A stretch of 64,000 nucleotides of DNA from Gammaproteobacteria bacterium (GCA_009843635.1 VYDB01000040.1:1-64000), one strand, 5' to 3'; numbered from the stretch's first letter, positions 33,764 through 43,881 are shown. Program-made: numbers and translations. Notes: a model not told the origin generated them from the letters alone.

Positions 33764-35083
33764 ATGGACACGCGGATACGCCAAGCGCTCAGCGACCAAC
33801 TGACCCGTTCCTGCCGTGAGTCGCCACCGCAATTCACCCCTCGGCGGGTGGCTGGAAGCTATCGCTTTCCCGGCAAGGCCACCGCCGTGCTGGGCGCTCG
33901 CCGGGCTGGCAAGACGACGTTCCTTCATCAAATTCGTGCCGAACGAATTGCTGCTGGCGCCAGCGTGGACGGCGTGCCCTATATCTCCTTTGAAGACGAA
34001 CGCATCGCGGGTCTTGAGGGGCGCGACCTCGGCTTCCTGACCGACGAGTACGCCCGTGTAGCGCCGTCCGGCATAGATTCGCCCCCTGTCGCTTGGTGCT
34101 TCGACGAAATCCAATTGGTACCGGGCTGGGAGCGGTTCGTGCGGCGGCTGCTCGATGAGGCCGAGTCCGAAGTGTTCGTATCCGGCTCTTCGGCGCAGTT
34201 GCTGTCGAAGGAGGTGGCCACATCCCTTCGCGGTCGGGGCTGGCATGTGCTCATGCATCCGTTCGGATTTGATGAAGCCCTCCGCCATGCCGGCATCGCA
34301 GTTCCCGATAAATCCGATGCCGAGCCTTGGCGCGAAAGTAGGATGTTGGAGGCGGAGTTCGCCAAGTGGCTGGCCGCGGGCGGCTTCCCGGAAGCGCAAG
34401 GACTTGGCCCGGCACGGCGAGCCCAGTTGCTGCGCGACTATGTCGATGTCGCCATCCTGCGCGACGTGGTGGAACGCCACGATGTCCGCAACATCGCCGG
34501 GTTGCGCTCGTTGGTGCGGCACCTGCTCGGTAACGCCGGGTCGCTGTTCAGCGTCGAGAAGTTCCACCGCGCCTTGAAGTCGCAGGGCATCGCCATCGCC
34601 CGCGACACGGTGCATCAGTTGCTTGGCTACCTCGAAGACTGCTTCCTGGTTCGCGTGGTGTGGATGGAGGCTGGCTCGGAGCGGCAGCGCATGGTGAACC
34701 CGCGCAAGGTCTATCCGGTGGACACCGGCCTCATGCCGATCTTTGACCGCACTGGCCGCGCCAACCTTGGCCATGCGCTGGAAACCGCCGTGCTGGTGGA
34801 ATTGGAGCGGCGCGGCATGGAAGTCACCTACGTCAAAACCGCCGACGGCTACGAGGTGGATTTCCTGGCGCGGACGCCCGATGGCAGGCGCGAGTTGATC
34901 CAGGTCTCAGCCGACCTTGGCGAAGAGGCCACCGCTCGGCGTGAGCTGCGCGCCCTGCTTGCCGCCGGCGCGGAGCACCCGGATGCATGCCTCCGACTGC
35001 TCACGCTGCGCCGAGACGACGTGCCGCCCTCGCTCCCCGCCCAAGTGGCCTGTCAGCCAACGCTGGAGTGGATGCTCGCCTGA
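33764..35083 (+). CDS. AAA-type ATPase with DUF4143 domain (first copy)
   Basis: A 439-residue protein of the AAA_14/DUF4143 family. Walker A is GARRAGKTT (44-52) and Walker B is VAWCFDEIQ (Asp114-Glu115). A winged-helix-like segment follows (about 260-290, LFSVEKFHRALKSQ ... TVHQLLGYLED). The C-terminal restriction-nuclease-like fold has YEVDFLAR (Asp366) and ELIQVSADL. In the latter the usual E-x-K reads Q-V-S, so a nuclease centre looks degenerate. Function of the family is not established; many are lone, scattered genes in archaea and bacteria. It is directly preceded by two palindromes over its promoter. It converges with cysS, 13 bases away. Confidence 0.85.
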   Translation: MDTRIRQALSDQLTRSCRESPPQFTPRRVAGSYRFPGKATAVLGARRAGKTTFLHQIRAERIAAGASVDGVPYISFEDERIAGLEGRDLGFLTDEYARVAPSGIDSPPVAWCFDEIQLVPGWERFVRRLLDEAESEVFVSGSSAQLLSKEVATSLRGRGWHVLMHPFGFDEALRHAGIAVPDKSDAEPWRESRMLEAEFAKWLAAGGFPEAQGLGPARRAQLLRDYVDVAILRDVVERHDVRNIAGLRSLVRHLLGNAGSLFSVEKFHRALKSQGIAIARDTVHQLLGYLEDCFLVRVVWMEAGSERQRMVNPRKVYPVDTGLMPIFDRTGRANLGHALETAVLVELERRGMEVTYVKTADGYEVDFLARTPDGRRELIQVSADLGEEATARRELRALLAAGAEHPDACLRLLTLRRDDVPPSLPAQVACQPTLEWMLA

Positions 35084-35096
35084 ACGTTGGCTGGCC

Positions 35097-36545
35097 TTAT
35101 CCGGCTCGCTTCCATCGCGTGCCCGTCCTCGTGTCCTCCAGTTCGACTCCGGCTTCGGTCAGTTGGTCGCGGATCTCGTCGGCTCGGTCAAACTTCCGCG
35201 CCTTGCGCGCTTGGTTGCGCTCGGCGATTAGGGCTTCAATTTCCCCTGCCGAAATCCTCAGGTTGGCCGAAGATCTGGGGGCGCCAAACGAGGCCGTGGC
35301 AGACAGGGAATTGTCCTCTCCCGAATCCTCCAGCTCTTCCACGCCACCTTGAAAGTGCTCGTCAGCCGACTTGCCGAGCAGCCCCAGCAGCCAACCGCCA
35401 GCCTTCAGTTGGCGCCGTAGGCGCTCGGCTTCGGCTTCATCGTCGGTTCGGTTCAGTGCCCCTGCGGTGCCGTGCAGTGCGGCCAGCGCGCCGGGTGTGT
35501 TGAGATCGTCGGCAAGCGCTGTCAGCACCTCTTCGGGGAACTCCTCGCTGGGCGGCGTCGGCTCGCCGCTGCGCAACGCACCGTAGAGCCTGTCCAAGCT
35601 GCGGCGGGATTGCTCCAGCAGCTCGTCCGACCAGACCAAGGGTGAGCGGTACTGACCGGAGAGCAGCGCGTAACGCAGGGTTTCCCCCTCGTGTCTTTGC
35701 CGCAGTTCGGCGATGGTGACGATGTTGCCGAGGGACTTGGACATCTTCTCCTGGCCCAGGGTCAGCATGCCGTTGTGCAGCCAGTAGCCCACGCAATCCC
35801 GCTCGCCATGGGCGCAGCGCGATTGCGCCAGCTCGTTCTCATGGTGGGGAAAGGCCAGGTCGGCGCCGCCGCCGTGGATGTCGATGCGGGTGCCGAGATG
35901 GGTGTGGATCATCGCCGAGCACTCGATGTGCCAGCCAGGCCGTCCCCGACCCCAGGGGCTTTCCCAGCCGGGCAGTTCCGGGGTGGAGGGCTTCCAGAGC
36001 ACGAAGTCTTTGGGGTCGCGCTTGTAAGGTGCCACCTCCACCCGGGCGCCGTCGAGCATGTCCTCGAGCGATCGATGGGAGAGGCAGCCGTAGTGGGGGT
36101 CGGCAGGCACATGGAACAGCACGTGGCCCTCGGCGGCGTAGGCGAAGCCCTGGTCGATCAGCGTCTCGATCATGGCGATGATTTCAGTGATGTGCCCGGT
36201 GGCTCGGGGCTGCACGTCCGCGGGAAGAACGCCCAGCGCCTTGACGTCGTCGTTGTAGGCGTCGCTGAAGCGGTCCGCCAAGGCCTGTATGGGCTCGCCG
36301 CTGGCTAACGCCTGGGCATTGATCTTGTCATCCACGTCGGTGATGTTGGAGACGTAAACCACCTCGGGGTAAATGCTCGTCAGCAGGCGGCGCAGCACGT
36401 CGAACACCACCGCTGGGCGGCCGTTGCCGATATGCACCGGGCCGTACACGGTCGGCCCGCAGACGTAGAGCGTCACCCGTTGAGGATCCAGCGGGCGAAA
36501 GACTTCCTTGCGCCCGGAGAGCGTGTTGTGGAGCTTGAGTTCCAT
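35097..36545 (-). CDS. cysS: Cysteinyl-tRNA synthetase
   Basis: A 482-residue class I aminoacyl-tRNA synthetase that charges tRNA-Cys. Visible are the HIGH-type signature PVHIGNGRP (residues about 38-46), the zinc-site Cys in [11 protein letters not shown], the WHIECSAM segment, [12 protein letters not shown] and KMSKS. The C-terminal DALR/anticodon region carries a low-complexity linker ([19 protein letters not shown]) before [27 protein letters not shown]. The linker is longer than usual but the frame is open. Starts at an ATG; neighbours are unrelated. Confidence 0.96.
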   Translation of the reverse strand: MELKLHNTLSGRKEVFRPLDPQRVTLYVCGPTVYGPVHIGNGRPAVVFDVLRRLLTSIYPEVVYVSNITDVDDKINAQALASGEPIQALADRFSDAYNDDVKALGVLPADVQPRATGHITEIIAMIETLIDQGFAYAAEGHVLFHVPADPHYGCLSHRSLEDMLDGARVEVAPYKRDPKDFVLWKPSTPELPGWESPWGRGRPGWHIECSAMIHTHLGTRIDIHGGGADLAFPHHENELAQSRCAHGERDCVGYWLHNGMLTLGQEKMSKSLGNIVTIAELRQRHEGETLRYALLSGQYRSPLVWSDELLEQSRRSLDRLYGALRSGEPTPPSEEFPEEVLTALADDLNTPGALAALHGTAGALNRTDDEAEAERLRRQLKAGGWLLGLLGKSADEHFQGGVEELEDSGEDNSLSATASFGAPRSSANLRISAGEIEALIAERNQARKARKFDRADEIRDQLTEAGVELEDTRTGTRWKRAG

Positions 36546-36643
36546 GTGGTCGGCCTTTGGCTAACCGCCGTTGCGCCAAACTGTGAAGTATAGCCGCGCC
36601 GGTTGATAAGGGGCGCGAGCGTCGCCGGTTGGGTTGCCGGGCG

Positions 36644-37630
36644 TCAGCGGTCCAGCAGGTTGGCAGCTTGGTTGGGTGCCAGCGCCGGTGCCAGCAGGCG
36701 TTGGTTGATGATCGGATTGACGCCGATTTCGTTGCTTGCCGTTACCAAGGCCCGGGGGTTGGGATCGAGCTCGCGCCGCAAGGCGTCGATCAGCGCTTGG
36801 TAGCGTGCCTGGCCCGCCGCGGTGTAGCCGTGCAAATGCCAAGCCTCGCGCCAGTCCTTGCAGAAGTCGGTCAGGAGCCTCTTGTAGCATTCGACGAGCA
36901 GGGGATTGTTGCCTGGGTGTGCCTCGAAATCGCTTATCAGCGCTGCCGCCAGCGCATCGAGTTCGCCGGGCGCCATCACCGGTGCGGTGTTGTACCGCTC
37001 AGTGGCGATTTCGCCCTGCCAATTTGGGTCGAAGCGCACGAACTGGCTCCGTTCGGCGATCGCCGGCGCGTCGGCCACCGGATCCAGGGCTTCCATCTCC
37101 CGCACCAAACGCCAGAATCGCGATGAGCCAGCGGCGTCTATGACGAGGTGAATGCGGGTGATGGCGGCGCTGTTGACCACCCGGTGGCGGCGCCACGAAT
37201 TGAATAGCCAGCACTCGCCAGCGGCCATATGGACCTGCGCTCCGCCGCAGTGGAAGATGACCGCAGGGTCGGTCACCACGGGAACGTGAATGCGCACCCG
37301 GGTGTGCCAGTGATAGTTGAAGTCCACATGTGCGGCTACTTCGCAGCCGGACTCCAGCCGCATCAACCGAGAGCGCCCCAACACTTCGCCGAAGCTGGCC
37401 ATGGCCTGTTGCGCATACGCGCATCGCCGTAAATGGGGGGTGATGGCCATGTGACCGTCGAAGGCGTCGTTGTCGCCGCCATCCCGGGAGATGAGGGCAA
37501 CCGCCGAATTGCCTCTCATTCCGGACGGATGGGGCATCCAGGCCGCCTTAGGCAGGGCAGCGGCCTCGGCAGCCAGTCGGCCAGCGTCAAAGGCGAACGG
37601 CAGGCGAATGAAGGGACGGGAAAGTTCCAT
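36644..37630 (-). CDS. Aspartyl/asparaginyl beta-hydroxylase domain protein
   Basis: A 328-residue protein with a cupin-like Asp/Asn hydroxylase domain in its N-terminal half. HWHTRVRIHVPVVTDPAVIFHC supplies the first metal His region, AGECWLFNSWRRHRVVNSA carries the distal His, and RIHLVIDAAGS the 2-oxoglutarate-binding side. The family uses Fe(II) and 2-oxoglutarate. The C-terminal half (about 180-328) is extra and not recognised. The ATG at 37630 has no strong ribosome site. The product lies divergent from the oligopeptide ABC operon, with a REP-like hairpin cluster between. Confidence 0.82.
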   Translation of the reverse strand: MELSRPFIRLPFAFDAGRLAAEAAALPKAAWMPHPSGMRGNSAVALISRDGGDNDAFDGHMAITPHLRRCAYAQQAMASFGEVLGRSRLMRLESGCEVAAHVDFNYHWHTRVRIHVPVVTDPAVIFHCGGAQVHMAAGECWLFNSWRRHRVVNSAAITRIHLVIDAAGSSRFWRLVREMEALDPVADAPAIAERSQFVRFDPNWQGEIATERYNTAPVMAPGELDALAAALISDFEAHPGNNPLLVECYKRLLTDFCKDWREAWHLHGYTAAGQARYQALIDALRRELDPNPRALVTASNEIGVNPIINQRLLAPALAPNQAANLLDR

Positions 37631-37669
37631 GGCGGCATTCTACGCGATGGACGCACGTTCGGAGGCGCC

Positions 37670-37726
37670 GAGTTGCGCAGCAACTCGCACGTGCACCGTA
37701 GGTGTACGCCTTGGCCGAAGGCCAAG
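37670..37726 (+). repeat. REP-like hairpin element, copy A
   Basis: Three adjacent hairpins between the hydroxylase and the ABC operon. The first is GAGTTGC-GCA-GCAACTC (37670-37686). The second is CGTGCACC-GTA-GGTGTACG (37690-37708), with one G-T pair and the centre CCGTAGG. The third is CTTGGCC-GAA-GGCCAAG (37710-37726). The first two match copies B and C in layout. It ends 20 bases before the permease start, so it lies in the leader or promoter of the operon. Confidence 0.65.
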
Positions 37727-37746
37727 CGCCGGGGTAGGCTGCGCGG

Positions 37747-38697
37747 ATGCAGGCATTCGTCACCCGCCGCCTTCTAGCGCTGGTTCCCACGCTGGTTTTC
37801 GCCAGCCTCATCGTCTTTGTCTCGATGCGGCTGATTCCGGGCGACGTGATTGACCTGATGTTGGCGCAAAACGACCTGTCCACCGACCATGACCGGGCCG
37901 CCATCGAGGCGGCGCTGGGGCTGGATCAGCCGATGCACGTGCAGTACTTCCGTTGGATCGGAGGTGTGCTGGAGGGCGATCTGGGCCGTTCGCTGTGGCA
38001 GAACACGCCGGTCACCGAACAGTTGGCGGCCACTTTGCCGATCACCTTTGAGCTCGGCTTCCTCGCCCTTATCGTGGCCCTGACCGTGGCGTTGCCGATC
38101 GGCGTGTATTCCGCACTCAAGCAGGACACCCTGGGCGATTACGCCGCGCGCTCCTTCTCCTTGGTGATGCTCGCCATTCCAAGCTTTTGGCTGGGCACGT
38201 TGGTGATGGTATTCCCGTCGGTTTGGTGGCGATGGTCGCCGGCGTTGGAGTACACGCCGTTTTTTGAGGATCCGCTGAATAACCTGGCGCACATGATCGT
38301 GCCGGCCGTTCTGTTGGGCCTCTCGCTCTCGGCGGTGACCATGCGCATGACCCGCACGATGATGCTGGAGGTGCTGCGCCAGGACTACATCCGCACCGCC
38401 CGGGCCAAGGGCCTGAACGAACCCCTAGTGGTGGTGCGGCACGCACTGCGCAACGGCCTGATCCCCGTGGTGACCTTGATCGGCCTGCAAGCGCCCCTGC
38501 TGATCGGTGGGGCGGTGATCCTCGAGCAGATCTTCGTCGTTCCCGGCATGGGGCTGCTGCTGCTCGAAGCGGTCTTTCAGCGCGACTACCCGGTGATATC
38601 CGGCGTCTTCCTGGTCGTCGGCTTCGGCGTGCTGGTCATCAACTTGCTAGTCGATTTGAGCTACGGCTGGCTGGATCCAAAGGTGCGTCACCAATGA
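37747..38697 (+). CDS. Oligopeptide/dipeptide-type ABC transporter permease (DppB-like)
   Basis: A 316-residue inner-membrane permease with six hydrophobic segments. The family N-terminus is FVTRRLLALVPTLVFASLIVF. The ATPase-contact loop has the EAA-type motif RTARAKGLNEPLVVVRHALRNGLIPVVT, followed by GGAVILEQIFVVPGMG. It pairs with the DppC-like permease, whose ATG overlaps its stop (ATGA). First gene of a five-gene operon: permease, permease, binding protein, ATPase, ATPase. Peptide, nickel or another oligomeric substrate cannot be separated by sequence alone. Confidence 0.92.
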   Translation: MQAFVTRRLLALVPTLVFASLIVFVSMRLIPGDVIDLMLAQNDLSTDHDRAAIEAALGLDQPMHVQYFRWIGGVLEGDLGRSLWQNTPVTEQLAATLPITFELGFLALIVALTVALPIGVYSALKQDTLGDYAARSFSLVMLAIPSFWLGTLVMVFPSVWWRWSPALEYTPFFEDPLNNLAHMIVPAVLLGLSLSAVTMRMTRTMMLEVLRQDYIRTARAKGLNEPLVVVRHALRNGLIPVVTLIGLQAPLLIGGAVILEQIFVVPGMGLLLLEAVFQRDYPVISGVFLVVGFGVLVINLLVDLSYGWLDPKVRHQ

Positions 38698-39605
38698 GCG
38701 AGGTCACGCTGCCGGCGATTGGCACCCCGTCGGCCCGCCCGGCGCCGAAGGGCCTCACCGGGCGGCTGATTCACGAGAAGCCCCTAGGCGCTTTCGGCGG
38801 CGCGGTGTTTCTGCTCTTCTTGGTGTGCGGCGTCTTCGCCGAAATCATCGCGCCCTACGGATTGAATGAGACCAACATGGCGGCGCGCCTGCTGCCGCCG
38901 TCCGCGGAGCACCTGTTCGGCACCGACCACTTGGGCCGCGACGTGCTCTCCCGGGTGCTGATCGGCGCCCAACTGTCGATGATCGTCGGCGCCTGCGCGG
39001 CGGCCTTGGCGACCTTGGTGTCCATCGTGCTCGGCGTGGCGTCGGGCTACTTCGGCGGCCGGATCGACATGCTCATCCAGCGCTTCGTCGATGCCTGGAT
39101 GATCTTCCCGGACCTGCTGCTGCTGATCGCGGTCATCTCCGTGGTCGGCCCCGGCATGACGGAGATCATCATCGTGCTCGGCCTGCTCTACGGCATTGCC
39201 GGCTCCCGCATCGTGCGCGGTGCGGTCATCGCCGTGCGGGAGAACGCGCACACCCACGCGGCCCGCTCGATGGGCGCAACGGCGCTGCACATTCTCCTGC
39301 GCCATATCCTGCCCAACATCATGCCGGTGGTGATCGTACTGTTCACCACGCGCGTCGGCGCTGCCATCCTCACCGAAGCGGGGCTGTCTTTCCTGGGCCT
39401 TGGGGTGCCGCCGCCCGCGCCCACTTGGGGCGGCATGCTCAGCGGCACCGGGCGCACCTACATGTACCTTGGCCCTTGGCTGGCGCTGGCACCCGGTTTG
39501 AGCCTCACCCTGGTGGTGTACGCCATCAACGTCTATGGCGATGCGCTGCGCGACCTGCTCGACCCGCGCATGCGCGGGGCCTCGGGGTTTCGGGGGGCTC
39601 GATGA
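38694..39605 (+). CDS. Oligopeptide/dipeptide-type ABC transporter permease (DppC-like)
   Basis: A 303-residue permease with the DppC/OppC layout. An N-terminal cytoplasmic stretch is followed by a first helix (GAVFLLFLVCGVFAEIIAPYG), then HLFGTDHLGRDVLSRVLIGA, the hallmark of this family. The EAA loop is RENAHTHAARSMGATALHILLRHILPN and the C-terminus has AGLSFLGLGVPPPAPTWG. Its start overlaps the DppB-like stop and its stop overlaps the binding-protein start, both as ATGA, so the genes are translationally linked. Confidence 0.92.
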   Translation: MSEVTLPAIGTPSARPAPKGLTGRLIHEKPLGAFGGAVFLLFLVCGVFAEIIAPYGLNETNMAARLLPPSAEHLFGTDHLGRDVLSRVLIGAQLSMIVGACAAALATLVSIVLGVASGYFGGRIDMLIQRFVDAWMIFPDLLLLIAVISVVGPGMTEIIIVLGLLYGIAGSRIVRGAVIAVRENAHTHAARSMGATALHILLRHILPNIMPVVIVLFTTRVGAAILTEAGLSFLGLGVPPPAPTWGGMLSGTGRTYMYLGPWLALAPGLSLTLVVYAINVYGDALRDLLDPRMRGASGFRGAR

Positions 39606-41284
39606 GAAGGCTGCTCGGGTGGTTGCTGGCTGTGCTGCCCTTGGCCGCTGTGGCCGCGGACGAGGATGTAACGCCGCAGTACGGCGGCTCGCTCAACATC
39701 GGCACCGTGGTGGTCAGCCTCTCGCCGTTGTCTTGGGATCCAGCCGACTGGGTTTGGAAAATCAACCACGACACCGGCGCCGTGCGCGAACAGCTTTTCG
39801 TCGGCGACCTTGAGCAGAGCGTGCGCAAGGGCGGCAAGCATCGGTTCATCGCCGAATCCTACCTGCCGGACGACGCTTGGCGGGGCGAGTTGGCGGAGTC
39901 ATGGGCTTGGGAGGGCCCGCTCACCTTGGCGGTTCGCCTGCGCCGGGGCGTGATGTTCCCGGACAAGCCAGGGGTGATGGCCGCCCGGGAACTGACCGCA
40001 GACGACGTGCTGTTCACCTTCGACTACTTAAGCGCCAGCCCGCGCCGCATCGCCACCTACTTCGACCATATCGAGCGCTTGGAGGCGCGCGACGATCGCA
40101 CCGTGGTGTTTCACTTCAGCAAGTTCAATGCGGAGTGGGCCTACCGCTTCGGCTACGGCTACTACTCCGCCATTATTCCCCGGGAGTTTGGCGGCGTGGA
40201 CGGCCGGGATTGGCGCAACGTCACCGGCACCGGCCCGTTCAAGCTGGCGCGCTACGTTCGCGGCAACTCCCAGCGCTACGTGAGGAACCCCAACTATTGG
40301 GATCGGGAGCGCATTGGTGCCGAGGACTACGCCATCCCCTTCGTCGATGACCTGACCTACCGCATCATCAAGGACGAGGCGACCTGGCTGACGGCACTGC
40401 GCACCGGCAAGCTGGACATCCTGGAGGCCATTCGCTGGATTGCCGTGGATCACCTGAAGGAGACGACGCCGGAGCTGAAGTGGAGCCGTTGGCTGTCTTC
40501 CACGGGTCAGTTCATGGCCTTGCGCGTGGACCGCGAACCCTTCGACGACGTGCGGGTGCGGCGGGCCCTGAACTTGGCAGTGAACCAACCGGAGATCGTC
40601 GAGCAATTCTACGGTGGCCACGCGGAGCTGATGGCCTACCCCCAGCATCCGGACTACGGTCCCTACTATCAGCCCTTGGAGGAGATGCCCGCCTCCGTCC
40701 AGGAGCTGTTCAGCCACAATCCGGCCAAGGCTCGCGAACTGCTCGCGGAGGCTGGCTACCCGGACGGCTTCGAGGTGGAGGTGCAGGTATGCGCCTGCAG
40801 TCCCACGCACATGGACCTCGTGCCGCTCTTGGAGGACTACTTGGCCCAAGTGGGGGTGCGGCTGCTCATTCAGCCCATGGAGTACGCCTCCTTTCTGTCG
40901 TTGATGACCACCCTGAACCACGGCCCCGGCTATCTGATGGGCAGCGGCCACGTCAATCCCACCACCACCCTGCGCAAGAGCTTCAAGACCGGCCAGACCT
41001 GGAACCCGTCCCGCTTTTCGGACCCCGAGGTGGATCGCAAGATTGATGAGATTCACCGCACCCGGGATGAGGCCGAGCGCATCCGCATGATCCGCGAATT
41101 GACCGTGGAGATGCTCGACCGTGCCCCCTATCTCTGGCTGCCCATCGGCTACGCGTACACGGCTTGGTGGCCTTGGGTTAGAAACTATGGCGGGGAACTC
41201 CGGGTCGGCTCGCAACGGCCGGGCCCAATCTATGCCCGCATCTGGATCGATCGGGAAATGAAACGTTCGCTGGGGTTCAAGTGA
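39602..41284 (+). CDS. Extracellular solute-binding protein, family 5 (oligopeptide type)
   Basis: A 560-residue periplasmic binding protein. Its Sec signal peptide is MRRLLGWLLAVLPLAAVAA, cleaved after AVAA. The body has the SBP_bac_5 landmarks: RLRRGVMFPDKPGVMAARELTADDVLFTFDY, then WRNVTGTGPFKLARYVRG, VRVRRALNLAVNQPEIVEQFYGG and ARELLAEAGYPDGFEVEV. No lipobox is seen, so it is free in the periplasm. The ATG overlaps the upstream permease stop (ATGA). The substrate is not identifiable; the CSPTH segment is peculiar to this copy. Confidence 0.92.
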   Translation: MRRLLGWLLAVLPLAAVAADEDVTPQYGGSLNIGTVVVSLSPLSWDPADWVWKINHDTGAVREQLFVGDLEQSVRKGGKHRFIAESYLPDDAWRGELAESWAWEGPLTLAVRLRRGVMFPDKPGVMAARELTADDVLFTFDYLSASPRRIATYFDHIERLEARDDRTVVFHFSKFNAEWAYRFGYGYYSAIIPREFGGVDGRDWRNVTGTGPFKLARYVRGNSQRYVRNPNYWDRERIGAEDYAIPFVDDLTYRIIKDEATWLTALRTGKLDILEAIRWIAVDHLKETTPELKWSRWLSSTGQFMALRVDREPFDDVRVRRALNLAVNQPEIVEQFYGGHAELMAYPQHPDYGPYYQPLEEMPASVQELFSHNPAKARELLAEAGYPDGFEVEVQVCACSPTHMDLVPLLEDYLAQVGVRLLIQPMEYASFLSLMTTLNHGPGYLMGSGHVNPTTTLRKSFKTGQTWNPSRFSDPEVDRKIDEIHRTRDEAERIRMIRELTVEMLDRAPYLWLPIGYAYTAWWPWVRNYGGELRVGSQRPGPIYARIWIDREMKRSLGFK

Positions 41285-42243
41285 TGGCGCTGCTGGACGT
41301 GGCGGACTTGACCGTCACCTTCCGTACCGATGGCGGGCTGGTGCGGGCGGTGGACTCGGTTTCGCTCAGCGTCGAAGCGGGGGAGACCTTGGCGCTGGTC
41401 GGCGAGAGCGGCTCCGGCAAGAGCGTCACGGCGCTGTCGATCCTGGGCTTGATGGCCCCTGGGCGCATTGAGCAGGGACGCATCGCCTTTGCGGGCGACG
41501 ACTTGACCGCCTTGGACGAAGCGGCGCTGCGGGCCATTCGCGGCGACCGCATCGCCATGATCTTCCAGGAGCCCATGTCGTCGCTTAACCCGGTGCTGAC
41601 CATCGGCAAGCAGGTGGCCGAGCCGATCTGGCTGCATCGCCGCTTGGCTTGGCGCGAGGCCTATGCCCAAGCCGCCGAGCTGTTGCGTAAGGTGGCCATT
41701 CCCGACGCTGAAGCTCGCTTGAACGACTATCCCCACCAATTCTCCGGCGGCATGCGCCAACGGGTGATGATTGCGATGGCCTTGGCCTGCCGTCCGCAAC
41801 TCATCATCGCCGACGAGCCGACCACGGCCTTGGATGTCACCGTGCAAGCCCAGATTCTGTCGCTGCTCAAAGGGCTGACCCGGGAGACCAACGCGGCGCT
41901 GCTGCTGATCACCCACGATCTCGGCGTGGTGGCGCGCTACGCGGACCGGGTGGCAGTGATGTACGGTGGGCGCATCGTCGAAAGCGGCCCCGCCGCAGCG
42001 CTCTACGGAAAGCCGATGCACCCTTACACAGAGGGCCTCATGCGCTCGGTGCCCCGCCTCGACGGCCTCGCTCACGAGCGGCTGCCGGCCATCCCGGGCC
42101 AGCCGCCGGACTTGGCCAATCTGCCGACGGGCTGCGCCTTTGCGACGCGCTGCCCCCATGTCCATGACCTGTGCCGAGCTGCCACGCCCCCGCTTCGGGC
42201 CTTGGGCGATGCTCGTTCGGCGGCCTGTCACCGGCATGGCTGA
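41284..42243 (+). CDS. ABC transporter ATP-binding protein (DppD-like)
   Basis: A 319-residue ATPase with Walker A GESGSGKS, signature [17 protein letters not shown], Walker [13 protein letters not shown] and switch His in LITHDLGVV. The C-terminal oligopeptide-type extension includes [28 protein letters not shown], whose Cys cluster (C-x-F-x-x-R-C) is typical for DppD/DppF and often binds a [4Fe-4S] cluster. The start ATG overlaps the preceding TGA by one base (TGATG); the GTG three bases earlier is an alternative. Drives the importer together with the next ATPase. Confidence 0.92.
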   Translation: MALLDVADLTVTFRTDGGLVRAVDSVSLSVEAGETLALVGESGSGKSVTALSILGLMAPGRIEQGRIAFAGDDLTALDEAALRAIRGDRIAMIFQEPMSSLNPVLTIGKQVAEPIWLHRRLAWREAYAQAAELLRKVAIPDAEARLNDYPHQFSGGMRQRVMIAMALACRPQLIIADEPTTALDVTVQAQILSLLKGLTRETNAALLLITHDLGVVARYADRVAVMYGGRIVESGPAAALYGKPMHPYTEGLMRSVPRLDGLAHERLPAIPGQPPDLANLPTGCAFATRCPHVHDLCRAATPPLRALGDARSAACHRHG

Positions 42244-43270
42244 GCCCGCCGCGGCAAGCGCCGCTGTCCGCGGCGCAGCCTCGGAGCTGCTCCGGGTGGA
42301 GGACCTGTGCGTGCACTACCCGGTGACGGAAGGCGTGGTCCGGCAGCGCCAAGTGGGCGCGGTGAAAGCAGTGGATGGGGTCTCCTTCAGTCTGCGCCGA
42401 GGCGAGACCTTGGGCTTGGTGGGGGAGAGCGGGTGCGGCAAGTCGACCACCGCCTTGGCGGTGCTGCGGATGCTCACGCCCACCTCCGGACGCATCTTCT
42501 TCGACGGCGAGGACATAACGGCGTTGTCTGGCGAGCCGCTGCGGCGACTGCGCCGGCGGATGCAGATGGTCTATCAGGATCCTTTTGGCTCGCTGAATCC
42601 CCGCATGCGGGTGCGGGATCTAGTGGGCGAGCCGCTGGTGGTCCATGGTGCCAACCGTCGCAGCCCCGGTTACCGCAAACGGGTCAATGAACTGCTGGAC
42701 CTGGTGGGCCTGCTCCCGGACATGGGCGAACGCTACCCTCATGAGTTCTCCGGCGGCCAGCGCCAGCGCATCGGCATCGCCCGTGCCTTGGCGCTGCAGC
42801 CGGACTTGGTGATCTGCGATGAGCCCGTCTCCGCTTTGGACGTCTCCATTCAGGCGCAGGTCATCAACCTGCTCATGGACCTGCAGCAGGAGCTTGGCTT
42901 GACCTACCTGTTCATCGCCCACGACCTTTCGGTGGTGCGCCACATCAGTGACCGCGTGGGGGTGATGTACCTTGGCCGCTTGGTGGAGACGGCGCCGAAG
43001 GCCGCGCTCTTCGCCAGGCCCCGCCATCCGTACACGCAAATTCTCTTGGGCGCCGTGCCGGTGCCCGACCCGACTGTGGAGTCAACCCGTGATCAGCCGG
43101 TGATCTTCGGCGAGGTGCCGAGCCCCCGCAATCCGCCGCTGGGCTGCGCCTTCCATCCCCGCTGTCCCAAGGCGGAAAGCCGCTGCCGGGAAGAGCGCCC
43201 GCAAGCATTGCCCATGGGCCAAGGAGTGCGGGTGGCTTGCCATTTGGTTGGCCCGCAAGCTCGCCAGTGA
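42236..43270 (+). CDS. ABC transporter ATP-binding protein (DppF-like)
   Basis: A 344-residue ATPase with Walker [10 protein letters not shown], signature [17 protein letters not shown], Walker [13 protein letters not shown] and His in FIAHDLSVV. The C-terminal oligopeptide domain has [24 protein letters not shown] with the Cys cluster. The ATG at 42236 is within the last codons of the DppD-like gene (eight-base overlap). Last gene of the operon; 61 bases with no clear terminator separate it from the convergent coiled-coil gene. The DppD/DppF pair forms a heterodimer. Confidence 0.92.
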   Translation: MAEPAAASAAVRGAASELLRVEDLCVHYPVTEGVVRQRQVGAVKAVDGVSFSLRRGETLGLVGESGCGKSTTALAVLRMLTPTSGRIFFDGEDITALSGEPLRRLRRRMQMVYQDPFGSLNPRMRVRDLVGEPLVVHGANRRSPGYRKRVNELLDLVGLLPDMGERYPHEFSGGQRQRIGIARALALQPDLVICDEPVSALDVSIQAQVINLLMDLQQELGLTYLFIAHDLSVVRHISDRVGVMYLGRLVETAPKAALFARPRHPYTQILLGAVPVPDPTVESTRDQPVIFGEVPSPRNPPLGCAFHPRCPKAESRCREERPQALPMGQGVRVACHLVGPQARQ

Positions 43271-43331
43271 AGGGATGGGGTTGTCTTTGTGCACCCTTTT
43301 TCCCAGCCGAGCCGGATGGGGCGCCCAACGC

Positions 43332-43673
43332 CTATGAAGACTGTTCGGGTTCGGAAGCCGGGTGGCCGGTGGTGGTTCGGGCGGTGCCGTGAAGGCCGTG
43401 AATCAACCCCTCCAAGCGGGCGATGGCAGCGGCCATCTCCCTGAACCCATCATCCACCCGCCGCTCCAGCGACTCGATCCGGTCCTCCATCTGGTCCAAG
43501 CGGCGGTCCATCCGCTCGAAACGGGCGTCAACCTGCTCGAAACGGGCGTCGATTTGGGCGAAGCGGGCATCGTTGGCCTCCCCCATTGCGCTGATGACAC
43601 TGAGGTTGACCCCGATGGTGGTGACGCCAACCATGAGGATCGCGACAACGGTGGTGACGAATTGGTTTTTCAT
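43332..43673 (-). CDS. Small membrane-anchored coiled-coil protein
   Basis: A 113-residue protein with an N-terminal membrane helix (KNQFVTTVVAILMVGVTTIG) and a long heptad-repeat coiled coil. The repeat D-A-R-F-x-Q-[IVM] runs through ARFAQIDARFEQVDARFERM and continues as DRRLDQMEDRIESLERRVDDGFREM. A short Ser/Thr-rich tail follows. I chose the ATG at 43673, with AAGGA seven bases upstream, over earlier ATGs. Such small anchored coiled coils are common and of unknown role; it probably oligomerises at the membrane. Upstream is a 208-base region with a hairpin and the GNAT promoter. Confidence 0.7.
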   Translation of the reverse strand: MKNQFVTTVVAILMVGVTTIGVNLSVISAMGEANDARFAQIDARFEQVDARFERMDRRLDQMEDRIESLERRVDDGFREMAAAIARLEGLIHGLHGTARTTTGHPASEPEQSS

Positions 43674-43730
43674 GGACATTTCCTTGGGATTGTTGTTGAT
43701 TGGCGACCCCATTGTCCAGCTTTGTTTCGA

Positions 43731-43749
43731 TTCCGTATGCAGTACGGAA
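43731..43749. promoter_or_regulatory. 7-bp stem-loop between coiled-coil and GNAT genes
   Basis: TTCCGTA - TGCAG - TACGGAA forms a perfect seven-pair stem with a five-base loop. It lies 58 bases upstream of the coiled-coil start and 133 upstream of the GNAT. A T-run on the + strand comes ten bases later, too far for a classic terminator. Its function is unknown. Confidence 0.35.
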
Positions 43750-43831
43750 CCACCAGTTTTTTGGGCGAATGTCTTACGCGGTGGATCGCTAGGCGAGTGG
43801 GTCGGCTATTCCCATTTTCCTTAACAAAATC

Positions 43832-43852
43832 AGTCCGTTATATAATTTCGGA
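43832..43852 (+). promoter_or_regulatory. Promoter -10 (TATAAT, 43841-43846) inside a GTCCG/CGGAC palindrome
   Basis: A perfect TATAAT sits between inverted GTCCG and CGGAC half-sites (43832-43836 and 43848-43852), 36 bases before the GNAT start. No good -35 at 17 bases; TTAACA lies at 14. A repressor bound to the half-sites would cover the -10. The surrounding 60 bases are markedly more AT-rich than the window average. Confidence 0.5.
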
Positions 43853-43881
43853 CAAGAACGAGCTATAACAAGGACAAATCA